A stretch of 64,000 nt of DNA. Origin: an uncultured Alphaproteobacteria bacterium (GTDB lineage: Bacteria; Pseudomonadota; Alphaproteobacteria; RF32; CAG-239). The DNA lies in assembly GCA_910577205.1 (NCBI GenBank), contig CAJTMA010000010.1, positions 1 to 64,000 on the forward strand, written 5' to 3'. The notes under the pieces were generated by a model that did no database searches, was not told where the DNA came from, and worked only from the letters and a program-made list of their open reading frames with translations. Of this stretch, positions 26,569 to 35,648 are shown one piece after another. Position 1 is the stretch's first letter. Every line of letters begins with the position of its first letter. Position numbers and translations under genes: made by a program.

Positions 26569-27307
26569 TCCCCGTTTAATGCGTACTAAATTATTGCTGG
26601 GCGAGGATGGTGTCCGGCGATTGGAAAATGCCTGTGTTATGGTTATCGGGCTGGGGGCTGTCGGCGGTTATGCGTTGGAAGCCGTGGCGCGTGCCGGCGT
26701 TGGCAAATTGATTTTGGTTGATTTTGATAGCTTTGACGAAACCAATATCAACCGCCAAATTTTGGCTTTAAGCTCAACGGTAGGACGTAAAAAAACAGAA
26801 GTGGCGGCTGAACGTGTCCGCGAGATTAATCCCCATTGCGAGATTGTGGTTAAAGATATGTTTGTCGACAGCTGCAATTTGCCGGAACTTCTGGCTCTGA
26901 AACCGGATTATGTGATTGATGCCATTGATTCCCTGACCCCGAAATGCTGCCTGATTGAAGCCTTATGCGGCCGCGGTATTCCCTTTATTTCCTCCATGGG
27001 GGCAGCGTTGAAAACGGACACCTCCTGCATAAAATTGGCCAAGTTAAACCAAACCAAAAACTGCGGCCTGTCACGAATGCTGCGCCAAAGGCTGAAACGC
27101 CGCGGTGTCGACTTAAAAAATGTTGCCTGTGTCTATTCGGATGAACAGACCAATCTGCCGGAAGAGGCGATTCTTCTGACCGAAGACGGACAGCGGAATA
27201 TTCTCGGTTCTCTGCCGACCATTACGGCAGTCTTTGGGTTATCCATAGCCAATGAGGTTATCAAACAACTGTCGGGTTTTTATATGAAAGGTAAATCAAA
27301 TGGCTGA
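26558..27307 (+). CDS. tcdA: tRNA threonylcarbamoyladenosine dehydratase (TcdA/CsdL-like, ThiF fold)
   Basis: 249 residues. The start is at ATG 26558, behind AAAGGAG and inside the end of tatD. An E1-like Rossmann fold shows GLGAVGGYALEAVARAGVG, the Asp-rich LVDFDSFDETNINRQ and DAIDSLTPK. Lack of the ThiF/MoeB zinc cysteines and the SMGAALKTD motif support TcdA, which cyclises t6A37 to ct6A in tRNAs in an ATP-dependent reaction. It overlaps hydF by eight bases, so the three genes are translationally coupled. Other ThiF-like activators remain possible but are less likely. Confidence 0.85.
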   Translation: MSGNPRLMRTKLLLGEDGVRRLENACVMVIGLGAVGGYALEAVARAGVGKLILVDFDSFDETNINRQILALSSTVGRKKTEVAAERVREINPHCEIVVKDMFVDSCNLPELLALKPDYVIDAIDSLTPKCCLIEALCGRGIPFISSMGAALKTDTSCIKLAKLNQTKNCGLSRMLRQRLKRRGVDLKNVACVYSDEQTNLPEEAILLTEDGQRNILGSLPTITAVFGLSIANEVIKQLSGFYMKGKSNG

Positions 27308-28490
27308 AAAAGCGCCTAAATCATTACGTTTGCATATCGCTTTGCTCGGGCGGGTTAACGCCGGAAAATCAAGCTTTTTGAACTTGATAACCGGGCAAGA
27401 GGTTTCCATTACCTCAAGTCTGGCCGGCACAACCACGGATGTTGTTGAAAAAACACAGGAGCTTCTGCCGTTAGGGCCGGTTGTCTGGCTGGATACTGCC
27501 GGGTATGGAGATACAACCGAACTGGCCGCACAGCGTTTGGCGAAGACCCGCCGGGTGTTGGAAAAGGCTGACGTTGCGCTGTTAGTCTGCGAAGGCAATA
27601 AGCTGGGCGTCGAAGAACAGGAGATTATTGCTGAAGCTGCGGCGCGCAAAATTCCTTTAATTAAAATTTTTAACAAAGCCGATATTTATCCTGCGGTAGG
27701 AGAGGGGATTGCCGTTGTTTCTACGGATAAATCAAGCCGAGATAAGGTGCTGTCACAACTGAAAGCGGCTCTTATCCAAGCTGTCCCGGATGATGTGATA
27801 AATCCGCCTGCGCTTTTGGGAGATTTGCTGCCGCCGCATGGCACGGCTGTGATGATTGTGCCTATAGATTATGAAGCGCCGAAAGGGCGGATTATCTTGC
27901 CGCAGGTTCAGGCCATCCGCGACAGCCTTGATCATGACTGTACCGTTATTGTTACGAAAGAGAATGATTACTTACGGACTTTGGAAAACCTGAAAAACAA
28001 ACCGGACTTGGTGATTTGTGATTCGCAGGTTGTCGACAAGATGGTCGCAGAAACGCCGTCTGACGTAAAATGCACGACTTTTTCCATCTTGTTTGCTCGG
28101 TTTAAGGGGGATTTAGCCAAAATGGCAGAGGGCGCAGAGGCTATCCGTCACTTGCGCGACGGCGATAAAGTTTTGATTGCCGAGTCTTGCACCCACCATG
28201 CGGTTGAGGATGATATCGGCCGGGTTAAAATTCCTAATTGGTTAAAAAAGAAAACCGGGGCAGACTTACAAATCAGCCATGTTTCCGGCTGTGACTTCCC
28301 GCAAAATTTGGCGGAATATAAATTAGTTATACAGTGCGGCGGCTGCATGGTCAACCGCCGGGAAATCCTGTCCCGCATTAACAAATGCGAGGCTGCCGGA
28401 GTTCCGATAACCAATTACGGGGTCTGCATTTCCGAGCTTAAAGGCGTTCTGAACCGGATTTTGGAGCCGTTCGGCCTAAATAAGCGTTGA
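27300..28490 (+). CDS. hydF: [FeFe] hydrogenase H-cluster maturation GTPase HydF
   Basis: 396 residues. HydF is the scaffold GTPase that assembles and delivers the 2Fe subcluster to hydrogenase HydA. The N-terminal GTPase domain has GRVNAGKSS, AGTTTD, DTAGYGD and FNKAD. The C-terminal Fe-S domain carries the diagnostic Cys-x-His (ESCTHH, about residue 296) and CGGC (about 346-349) ligands. The gene overlaps tcdA upstream and is followed 66 bases later by hydG. HydA and HydE are not in this window. HydF in an alphaproteobacterium points to an anaerobic fermentative lifestyle. Confidence 0.93.
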   Translation: MAEKAPKSLRLHIALLGRVNAGKSSFLNLITGQEVSITSSLAGTTTDVVEKTQELLPLGPVVWLDTAGYGDTTELAAQRLAKTRRVLEKADVALLVCEGNKLGVEEQEIIAEAAARKIPLIKIFNKADIYPAVGEGIAVVSTDKSSRDKVLSQLKAALIQAVPDDVINPPALLGDLLPPHGTAVMIVPIDYEAPKGRIILPQVQAIRDSLDHDCTVIVTKENDYLRTLENLKNKPDLVICDSQVVDKMVAETPSDVKCTTFSILFARFKGDLAKMAEGAEAIRHLRDGDKVLIAESCTHHAVEDDIGRVKIPNWLKKKTGADLQISHVSGCDFPQNLAEYKLVIQCGGCMVNRREILSRINKCEAAGVPITNYGVCISELKGVLNRILEPFGLNKR

Positions 28491-28556
28491 CTCTGCAAAG
28501 AATAGTTATAGAGTATGCCCATAAATTTATTTATTAACTCTATAATTATTTCAATT

Positions 28557-29978
28557 ATGTCACTACCCAAGATTAATGTCGACGGTTTGAAGTCATTCAT
28601 TCCCGAAGATAAAATTTTGCACCTCTTGCAGTGTAAAACAACTGACCGAAAACAAGTTGAGGATATCATCGCCAAATCATTGGACAAGCAGCGTCTTAAT
28701 CCTGATGAAATGGCTGTGCTGCTTAATGCGGAAGATCCCGAGCTTGTCGAGCGGATTAAAGAAGGTGCTCGCGAACTGAAACGAAAAATCTACGGCAATC
28801 GCATTGTTTTGTTTGCCCCGCTTTATGTGGGCAATGACTGTATAAACGATTGCACTTATTGTGGATTTCGCCGGTCAAATTTAGAGCTTGTACGCAAAAC
28901 CCTGGCATTCGATGAACTCGAAAAAGAAGCCCGTTCTTTGGAAGCCCGCGGTCACAAGCGCCTGATTATGGTCTATGGCGAACATCCCCGGTATGATGCG
29001 GCGTTTATCGCAGAAACGGTGCGCAAGGTCTACGCAGTCAAAGAGGGCAAAGGCGAAATCCGCCGTGTCAATATCAATGCCGCCCCGCTGGATGTTGAGG
29101 GGTTTAAGACTGTAAAAGCCGCCGGAATCGGTACTTACCAGATTTTTCAGGAAACCTATCACCGCGAAACCTATCGCTCGGTTCATCCCAGCGGTTTGAA
29201 AGCTGATTATCTATGGCGGCTCTTTGCGTTTGACCGCGCGATGGAAGCCGGGATTGACGATGTCGGCATGGGAGCGCTGATAGGCTTGTATCATCACAAG
29301 TTTGAAGCTATGGCGATGCTGTATCACACCATCCATCTGGAGGAGAAATTCGGGGTCGGTCCGCATACAATTTCTTTTCCGCGGATTGAACCGGCTTTGA
29401 ACACGGATTATGCCAGCCATCCGCCTTTCGCGCCGAGTGATGAGGAATTCATGAAAATGATTGCCGTCATTCGTTTGGCCGTCCCTTATACCGGTATGAT
29501 TCTGACTGCCCGCGAGCCTGTGGCCCTGCGTAATGAAGCCATCAGTTATGGCATCAGCCAGATTGATGCCGGGTCAGATATCGGAGTCGGCGCTTATGCC
29601 GGGGAGGATGAAACCGCCAGCGGCAAAAAAAGCCAGTTTGTCCTGAATGACAATCGCAGTCTGGATGAAGTTATCGGCGAACTCTGTGATGCTGATTTCC
29701 TGCCGTCTTTCTGTACCGGCTGTTATCGGCTTGGTCGAACCGGCGAGCATTTTATGGAATTTGCCGTTCCCGGTTTTGTGAAGCGTTTCTGCACGCCGAA
29801 TGCAATTCTGACCCTGATGGAATATCTGCTTGATTATGCCTCGCAGGAAACCATGGAAAAAGGGCTTGCGGCAATCAGAAGGGAGCTGCACCGGATGCCC
29901 GCGGATAACCCGATGAAGAATCACCTGTCCCAAAAGCTGGATAAAATTGTTGAAGGGCAACGCGACTTATTTTTCTGA
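28557..29978 (+). CDS. hydG: [FeFe] hydrogenase H-cluster radical SAM maturase HydG
   Basis: 473 residues from the chosen start. HydG cleaves tyrosine to supply CO and cyanide ligands for the H-cluster. The radical SAM triad is C95-x3-C99-x2-C102 (NDCINDCTYCGF). The C-terminal auxiliary cluster region has FCTGCYRLGRTGEHF and a later cysteine in KRFCTP. KSLDKQRLNPDEMAVLLN is characteristic of the family. The start is placed at ATG 28557 (MSLPKINVDG) because it fits the usual N-terminus; ATG 28515 is an alternative and neither has a clear ribosome site. A strong terminator follows. Confidence 0.92.
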   Translation: MSLPKINVDGLKSFIPEDKILHLLQCKTTDRKQVEDIIAKSLDKQRLNPDEMAVLLNAEDPELVERIKEGARELKRKIYGNRIVLFAPLYVGNDCINDCTYCGFRRSNLELVRKTLAFDELEKEARSLEARGHKRLIMVYGEHPRYDAAFIAETVRKVYAVKEGKGEIRRVNINAAPLDVEGFKTVKAAGIGTYQIFQETYHRETYRSVHPSGLKADYLWRLFAFDRAMEAGIDDVGMGALIGLYHHKFEAMAMLYHTIHLEEKFGVGPHTISFPRIEPALNTDYASHPPFAPSDEEFMKMIAVIRLAVPYTGMILTAREPVALRNEAISYGISQIDAGSDIGVGAYAGEDETASGKKSQFVLNDNRSLDEVIGELCDADFLPSFCTGCYRLGRTGEHFMEFAVPGFVKRFCTPNAILTLMEYLLDYASQETMEKGLAAIRRELHRMPADNPMKNHLSQKLDKIVEGQRDLFF

Positions 29979-29983
29979 TTAAT

Positions 29984-30015
29984 AAAAAACGGCGGCATCA
30001 GCTGCCGTTTTTTTT
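29984..30015 (+). terminator. Intrinsic terminator of hydG
   Basis: AAAACGGCGGC, loop ATCA, GCTGCCGTTTT with one G-U pair, followed by more T residues to 30015. Confidence 0.88.
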
Positions 30016-30089
30016 GTTGCATATTTGTCCTCAAAACTTTATAAAAGAGTAGAAAATCTATTATTGTTTAACCATTAAATATTACAATT

Positions 30090-30731
30090 ATGAATTTGAA
30101 TTTACTTCCATGTTATCAAATTGTGTGTAGTGAAGGGCGTTATTACCTCTCCCGTTGGGATGCCGTCAGCAAAAAGTATGAATGTTTGCAGGAAACGGAT
30201 GAAATACCGCAAAGTGCGGGAAACTGCATTGTCTTTCATAGCGAGAACCCTTTACAGCAGGAGCGAAAACTCTATGGCGTGTGGTGGGTTGACGAGAGAA
30301 ACGGACGCTGCATCATCGGCAATATGCTTTTTAGCCGCTGGATGTATTGCGAAGGAAACTTTCTCTGTGCTCATAGGGATGAAAATACCGGCTCAGAACA
30401 GTGGGAAATGATTGTTTTCCATGAAAATCGCCAGCGTTTGAACCGTATCAGCTTAGGCCAAATGATAGGCAGCGAAAAGTATAAATGCTTCGTCAATGAC
30501 GGAAAGGGCACTAAAAAAATCCTTTCATACTTTCCGCGGGGCTATTGCCAAAGAGGGTTAAAAGAGCAGGTAGAGGTGGACGAATGCCGCACGACGGCAG
30601 ATGGGCGCGTATGCTATCGCATCGGCTCGCAAGTTTACAGCTGCGATGAATTTTCTCTTCCCGACGGCAGTAAGGGCTGGCGTTTTCTGAAAGATTATGA
30701 TGCCATGGAAAAATGGAACAAACGTAGTTAA
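30090..30731 (+). CDS. Protein of unknown function, Cys- and aromatic-rich
   Basis: 213 residues, no signal peptide or membrane helix. Short beta-like segments with many Trp, Tyr and Cys residues (YYLSRWDAV, YGVWWVDERNGR, FSRWMYCEGNFLCAHR, GRVCYRIGSQVYSC) suggest a repeated beta-strand fold. No catalytic motif was recognised. The ATG has no obvious ribosome site. It is flanked by terminators on both sides, so it is a separate transcription unit. Composition is like the neighbouring genes. Confidence 0.65.
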   Translation: MNLNLLPCYQIVCSEGRYYLSRWDAVSKKYECLQETDEIPQSAGNCIVFHSENPLQQERKLYGVWWVDERNGRCIIGNMLFSRWMYCEGNFLCAHRDENTGSEQWEMIVFHENRQRLNRISLGQMIGSEKYKCFVNDGKGTKKILSYFPRGYCQRGLKEQVEVDECRTTADGRVCYRIGSQVYSCDEFSLPDGSKGWRFLKDYDAMEKWNKRS

Positions 30732-30737
30732 ATGTTT

Positions 30738-30774
30738 AAACAGGCACAATCACTTGATGGTGTGCCTGTTTTTT
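30738..30774 (+). terminator. Intrinsic terminator
   Basis: AAACAGGCACA (30738-30748) and TGTGCCTGTTT enclose a 12-base loop and are followed by TTTT. Confidence 0.85.
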
Positions 30775-30890
30775 ATGCATTGGCAATACAAAACAATGCG
30801 GAAATTATACTTTGCTAGCATTTTTTTAATAACTTGCTGCTAAACTTATTTCTAATATCTTCATTCGGCAAAACAAGGCTTGATACGACC

Positions 30891-31757
30891 ATGATTAAAA
30901 TGATTAAACCAATCGTCAATATTTCTAAAGTGATTGAACCGTTTAATACGGTAGTTGTCGGTTGCAGCGGTGTCTTAACCGAAGGGAACGGCGTCAAGAG
31001 TGAAGCCGTGGAAGCCTTAGTCAGCCTGAAAAGAAAAGGAAAACATATTATCCTCTTGTCCAATACGGCGCGCCGCGTAGAGAGCATGGTCGCCTGGCTG
31101 CACGAAAATAAAGTGCCTCTGGCTGTTTTTGATGCGGTTGTTACCGCCGGCGAAATATTGCATTATAAATTTAAAGCCCGTCAGGGAGAATTTGCCGCGC
31201 TTGGCACAACTTATTACTGTTTGGGCGATTGCCGCGAAATGGGAATGTTTGCCAACCTTGGTTATCAGCGGACAGATGATTTGTCCCGTGCTGATTTTAT
31301 GTATGTGAGCGAGGTCTGCGGCGCAAAGACAATAGATGATTTTCTGCCGTCTTTGGAACACGCGGCGGGTTTGGGGATTCCGATGGTTTGCGCTGGTAAT
31401 GACACCTCAACTTACTGTAACGGGGATATTGGCTTAGCACCGGGAGCTTTAGCTGAACAATATGCTGTTTTGGGCGGCAAGATTATCACAGTCGGCAAGC
31501 CGGATGCCAAAATTATAGCCTACGCGTTAGACGGCGTGCCCGGTGTCAAAAAAGAATCTGTTGTAGTTATTGGCGACAATATTGCAACCGATATCAAAGG
31601 GGCTAACCTTCTGGGTGTTTCATCCATTCTGGTTTCTAAAGGGGTTCACGTTAATTTTCTGGGAGAGGGGTATATCCCCGATGTTGCCAAGACCCGCGAG
31701 CTGGCAACCAATTTTGACGCTTATCCTGACTTTGTCGTGTCAAACCTGCGGTGGTAA
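30891..31757 (+). CDS. HAD-IIA family protein (TIGR01459-like) lacking the catalytic nucleophile
   Basis: 288 residues from ATG 30891; ATG 30900 is an alternative, and the longer frame starts at TTG without support. The sequence matches class IIA HAD phosphatase-like proteins common in Alphaproteobacteria, with motif II LLSNTARR and the acidic motif VVIGDNIATDIKGAN intact. Motif I, normally D-x-[DW]-G-V, reads G24-C-S-G-V, so the aspartate that forms the phospho-enzyme is glycine. The protein may be a non-catalytic or binding member. It is followed after one base by the next gene, so probably co-transcribed. Confidence 0.82.
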   Translation: MIKMIKPIVNISKVIEPFNTVVVGCSGVLTEGNGVKSEAVEALVSLKRKGKHIILLSNTARRVESMVAWLHENKVPLAVFDAVVTAGEILHYKFKARQGEFAALGTTYYCLGDCREMGMFANLGYQRTDDLSRADFMYVSEVCGAKTIDDFLPSLEHAAGLGIPMVCAGNDTSTYCNGDIGLAPGALAEQYAVLGGKIITVGKPDAKIIAYALDGVPGVKKESVVVIGDNIATDIKGANLLGVSSILVSKGVHVNFLGEGYIPDVAKTRELATNFDAYPDFVVSNLRW

Positions 31758-31758
31758 C

Positions 31759-32334
31759 ATGAAACTGACCTTCAAAAAGGCCGTATTGCTTGTGATGCTC
31801 TGCTGGGCAGGCATGAAACTTTACGAGCGCCATCAGGCTGAAAATGTCATTGATTGGAGCGTTATTCCCAATCGGACGGCAGAGGAAATAAATCAAGAAG
31901 AATTATTGGCATTTTTGCCGGTTTGGTCTGATTATGTGCAGCATAATATTGGTGACGCAAGTTTGGAAAACGACTTGCCGCCTCAGGCAGAAAAGTGGCT
32001 GTTGCGCCGCAAATGGCGGCCTAAGCGTTTTTTCTATGTGGAGCAGCGGCTGCGTGTCATTCTGAAAACACTTGAACAGCATCAAAACAGCCAGCAGATG
32101 ATAAGCAGTTTAGAGCAACAGCTGGCAGCCTTGCGTGCCCGTCAGACAGAGAGCGGCCAATACGACCCGCAGGCTGTTTCTTTAGCAAGCAGTATTGAAA
32201 ATTTGCTTCGCGAGCAGCAGGCGCGGTTGAATGTCGAAAAGGTAAGCCCGCAAGAACTGTCACTGGTTGCGCCTTTGCAACCCGTTGTCCGCGAGGCTCT
32301 GGAGCTTAAGCCCGAAAGAAACGGGAATGGCTGA
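31759..32334 (+). CDS. Membrane-anchored helical protein of unknown function
   Basis: 191 residues from ATG 31759, one base after the preceding stop. An N-terminal hydrophobic helix (residues 7-19, AVLLVMLCWAGMK) is followed by a polar helical region with coiled-coil character (VEQRLRVILKTLEQHQ, SSLEQQLAALRARQ). No known domain was recognised. It overlaps the next start by eight bases. Position between a HAD-like protein and another unknown suggests a three-gene unit, but no function can be inferred. Confidence 0.65.
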   Translation: MKLTFKKAVLLVMLCWAGMKLYERHQAENVIDWSVIPNRTAEEINQEELLAFLPVWSDYVQHNIGDASLENDLPPQAEKWLLRRKWRPKRFFYVEQRLRVILKTLEQHQNSQQMISSLEQQLAALRARQTESGQYDPQAVSLASSIENLLREQQARLNVEKVSPQELSLVAPLQPVVREALELKPERNGNG

Positions 32335-33283
32335 CAGGCTGTTGGAACATATTCGTCAAAACGCTTGTCCGGGGCTTGAACGCGCCAGTTGCAAAAATGA
32401 TATTTATGATTTTGCCGACGAAATTTCTCCCCTTGCTGCCCAAAATTGGCCATTGGATTTGTCCGCAGAAGGCTATAAAACATCTTATAGCGATATTTCC
32501 CGAACAGTTGTGCAGGCAGGGTTATATTCAGGCATTCTTCTGAAAACCGATATCACAAATGATCGTTCGTCATATGAAGCGATAACCGAATGGCAGCTTT
32601 TAGATGGCCGTTTGAATGTTAAAATCCACAATCTTTATTGTCGTCAGGGCGGTGGCGAAAATCCTCCGTTTGCCGGAATTTTCCTCTCTCGCCTTCGAAC
32701 ATTTTTGCGGCAGCAGGATAAAGAAATGCGCACGCCGGCTGAGTGTCGTTATGATCCCTCACAAATTGAACTGTCCGCAGTTTCAAACAACGAAGAAATT
32801 TCAACGCGCGGCAGTTATGTCTGGGCTTTACAGGGGATGGATTTCCGCTCTGACGGCGAATTGGCGGAAATGCGCGCTGATTTTCAGAAATTTGCCTCAA
32901 AAAACGGCGTTACTTTGGCGACGGCAGATTTGAAATTGTTTAAATATCCTTTTCATTTTGCCATGTTTGATTGCGGTGTCAGAGTCAAAGATAAACACAA
33001 CGGCTCTTCGCCGCTCGGCAAGGCCTTTATGCTGAATAATATTTGGGCAGGAACTTGGCCGGCGCGCAAAAATAATCCCTTGCCCGAAAAATTCGCTGCC
33101 GCATATAATCGTTTAGCGCGAAATCCGCGCCGCCGCCAATTGCTGCAAAAGTTTTTGGAAGCACCATTCCTGCGGATGCAGCGCCGTTATGCCAACAAAT
33201 ATGCCACGCTGAACCGCCGCCGTTCATTAAGTGTTTATCGGCGTTATGCAGCTTTAAAACTGAACCGTTTATTGGGCTTCTAA
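32327..33283 (+). CDS. Unknown protein, 318 residues
   Basis: The start is placed at ATG 32327 (MADRLLEHIRQ), which overlaps the previous stop. Soluble, mixed alpha/beta, with segments GSYVWALQGMDFRSDGE and LFKYPFHFAMFDCGV, and an Arg-rich C-terminus (NPRRRQLLQKF, MQRRYANKY, LNRRRSLSVYRRY) that could bind nucleic acid or acidic surfaces. I do not recognise the family. The 3' end overlaps the converging uup gene by 15 bases, and no terminator is visible between them. Confidence 0.65.
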   Translation: MADRLLEHIRQNACPGLERASCKNDIYDFADEISPLAAQNWPLDLSAEGYKTSYSDISRTVVQAGLYSGILLKTDITNDRSSYEAITEWQLLDGRLNVKIHNLYCRQGGGENPPFAGIFLSRLRTFLRQQDKEMRTPAECRYDPSQIELSAVSNNEEISTRGSYVWALQGMDFRSDGELAEMRADFQKFASKNGVTLATADLKLFKYPFHFAMFDCGVRVKDKHNGSSPLGKAFMLNNIWAGTWPARKNNPLPEKFAAAYNRLARNPRRRQLLQKFLEAPFLRMQRRYANKYATLNRRRSLSVYRRYAALKLNRLLGF

Positions 33284-35083
33284 TTCTTCTTTCAGCAGTT
33301 GGATTTCCAGCCACTGATTTTCGCTGTCTTCTTTTTCCTGTTGCGCTTCGTTAAGGCGGGCGCTTAGGGTATCAAATTTTTCAGGGTCAGACGTGTATAA
33401 ATCCGGATTGCCGAGTTCGGCTTCAATCATGGTAATTTCAGTTTCCAGTTGTGCGATGTTCTGCGGCAGAATTTCCAGCAATCTCTGTTGTTTGTAACTG
33501 AGTTTGGCGGTTTTGACTGTTGCCGGTGAAGGTTTATCCTGTGTTTTAACCGCATTTTTCTTTTCTTCTTTGGGGGGAGTTTTGTTTTGCAGTTTAGCCA
33601 GCAATTCGCTGTAACTTCCCGCATATTCGTTTACGCTTCCATCCCCGGGCATATAAATGACGGATGTGACGACCCGATCAATAAAATCGCGATCGTGGCT
33701 CACCAGCAATACGGTACCGTCATATTCGGATAACACTTCCTGAAGCAGGTCTAATGTATCCATATCCAAATCATTGGTAGGCTCGTCCAGTACCAAAAAG
33801 TTAGATTGTTTGGCAAGAGCGACAGCCAGCATCAAACGGTTCTTTTCCCCGCCGGACAAAGCTGAAACCGGACATTGTGCCTGTTCTGGCTTAAATAAAA
33901 AGTCTTTAAGATATGCCACAACATGGCGGTATTGTCCGCGCACCCAGATATGATCTCCTTCGCCGCAAAGGGTTTTCCATAGTGTTTTTTTCGGGTCAAG
34001 GGTCAGTCTGTTCTGGTCAAAATATGCTTCTTCCAGATTTTTCCCTATTCTGACAAAGCCTGAATCCGGTTCTAATCGTTTTGTCAGCAATTTGATGAGC
34101 GTTGTTTTTCCCGCGCCGTTCGAACCGACAATGCCTATTTTGTTACCCTTGATAACCCGGATAGAGAAGTCTTTGACAATTTCTCTCTCGCCAAAAGCCT
34201 TATAAATATGCTTGGCTTCAATCACCATCTTGGAACGGAATTCGGTATTTTCAATTTCCATGTTCACAGAACCGACCTGTTTAATCTGTTCCCTGCGCTC
34301 TTGTCTTAGCTGCTGCAACCGGCGCAGGCGACCCATATTGCGTTTGCGCCGTGCCGTAACGCCTTTGTGCAGCCATTCGGTTTCTTCTTCAATTTTTTTG
34401 TTGAGATATTTTTGCTCAATAATTTCCTGATTAATGCATTGATCTTGCCACTCTTCAAAGAATTTGAACCCTTTGTTATTGCGACGCATTGTCCCGCGGT
34501 CAAGCCAAAATGTCGTCTGGGAAACATTGCTCAAAAACATCCTGTCATGGCTGATGACGATAACAGCGCCGCGAAAATCTTTGATAATTTTTTCCAGCTT
34601 TTCAATAGTTGGCATATCCAGATGGTTTGTCGGCTCGTCCAGTAACAGGATATCCGGTTCGCCGATAAGCGCTTTGGCCAACGCAGCTTTTTTCCTTTCT
34701 CCGCCGGAGCTTTGGTCGGGGGCTTGCGCAGCGCGGATATCCAATTGCTCAATCAGGATATCTGCTTTAAATTCCTGATGGCGCTCTTCTTCCGCCAAGC
34801 CGGATAAAACCACGTCGCGCAGGGTCTGATACCCGCTAAAATCGGGATCTTGCGGCATATAGGAAATTTTGACACCCGGCTGAATAAAAATATCGCCGTC
34901 ATCCGCTTCGATAACGCCGGAAATAACCTTAAGCAAAGTTGATTTGCCGCAGCCGTTACGCCCCACCAGGCAGATTTTGTCACCGCGGTTGATATATAAT
35001 TCCACGTCTGTAAACAACTGCTTCGTGCCAAAACGCAGCTTGGCACCCTTTATCGTCATAATGGGAGGTTCAAAATTGCTCAT
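33269..35083 (-). CDS. uup: ABC-F family ATPase, Uup-like
   Basis: 604 residues with two ABC domains and no membrane segments. Walker A motifs are GRNGCGKST and GSNGAGKTT, signatures SSGGERKK and LSGGEKNR, and Walker B LLLDEPTNHLD and LVLDEPTNDLD. The inter-domain linker is helical and basic. The C-terminal 80 residues form a predicted coiled coil (NIAQLETEITMIEAEL, LNEAQQEKEDSENQW), as in Uup, which is linked to DNA or ribosome transactions in Escherichia coli. Other ABC-F subtypes act on translating ribosomes, so the subtype call is moderate. Confidence 0.87.
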   Translation of the reverse strand: MSNFEPPIMTIKGAKLRFGTKQLFTDVELYINRGDKICLVGRNGCGKSTLLKVISGVIEADDGDIFIQPGVKISYMPQDPDFSGYQTLRDVVLSGLAEEERHQEFKADILIEQLDIRAAQAPDQSSGGERKKAALAKALIGEPDILLLDEPTNHLDMPTIEKLEKIIKDFRGAVIVISHDRMFLSNVSQTTFWLDRGTMRRNNKGFKFFEEWQDQCINQEIIEQKYLNKKIEEETEWLHKGVTARRKRNMGRLRRLQQLRQERREQIKQVGSVNMEIENTEFRSKMVIEAKHIYKAFGEREIVKDFSIRVIKGNKIGIVGSNGAGKTTLIKLLTKRLEPDSGFVRIGKNLEEAYFDQNRLTLDPKKTLWKTLCGEGDHIWVRGQYRHVVAYLKDFLFKPEQAQCPVSALSGGEKNRLMLAVALAKQSNFLVLDEPTNDLDMDTLDLLQEVLSEYDGTVLLVSHDRDFIDRVVTSVIYMPGDGSVNEYAGSYSELLAKLQNKTPPKEEKKNAVKTQDKPSPATVKTAKLSYKQQRLLEILPQNIAQLETEITMIEAELGNPDLYTSDPEKFDTLSARLNEAQQEKEDSENQWLEIQLLKEELEAQ

Positions 35084-35092
35084 AATCTTGTG

Positions 35093-35518
35093 TTACAAAT
35101 CTTCTTCAACCAGCTTAATGCCGTCCAGTTGCCATTCCACGCCTTGAGCTGCCCAGATAAAGAAATCGTTGGTTTTTTCATCGCTGATTCCCATGCTGCG
35201 GCCGATATTATGCAGGCTCTCAACTTCTTTGTCCGTAATTTCATGGTCTGCCAAAGCCAAAAGAATCATTTCCCGCAAAATATAGCGCTTGGTTCTGGTG
35301 CAGTCAATTTGCGGCAGATTTTTAATCAGCTGCTCTTCCGTGCCTTTAGCCAGTGCTTGTTTTAAGGCCGATTCGGGAAGCCCTAAATCGGCAATCTGCG
35401 CCAAGAGGTAATTTTCTTTGGATTTTGGGTCTTTGTCATCAGCGCCGAGAACATAGGCTAATGCCTGAATATACAGTCTTTTTTCGGCATTGGTTAATTG
35501 TTTGCACATATCGGGCAT
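35093..35518 (-). CDS. TerB-like helical protein
   Basis: 141 residues from ATG 35518, chosen because AAAGGAA lies at good spacing upstream and longer frames would run into flbT on the other strand. The helical sequence (AEKRLYIQALAYVLGADD, REMILLALADHEITDKEVE) resembles the TerB/DnaJ-type tellurite-resistance-like fold, with acidic positions typical of that family's metal site. The function of stand-alone TerB proteins is not known. It lies nine bases upstream of the uup start on the same strand, so the two are probably co-transcribed. Confidence 0.68.
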   Translation of the reverse strand: MPDMCKQLTNAEKRLYIQALAYVLGADDKDPKSKENYLLAQIADLGLPESALKQALAKGTEEQLIKNLPQIDCTRTKRYILREMILLALADHEITDKEVESLHNIGRSMGISDEKTNDFFIWAAQGVEWQLDGIKLVEEDL

Positions 35519-35574
35519 CTGAGGAATTCCTTTCTTATTTAATTTAATAAAGTTATACATGAGAAAATAAAGAT

Positions 35575-35605
35575 TTGCAAAAAAAATTAAAAAGTTATAT
35601 ATAAT
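35575..35605 (+). promoter_or_regulatory. Possible promoter of flbT
   Basis: TTGCAA (35575-35580) and TATAAT (35600-35605), with a rather long 19-base spacer, 44 bases before the flbT start. The surrounding DNA is very AT-rich, so chance matches are likely. Confidence 0.3.
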
Positions 35606-35648
35606 AAGCCGGAGATTGTAGAAACATCTGTATATGTAGGAGCGGTAT

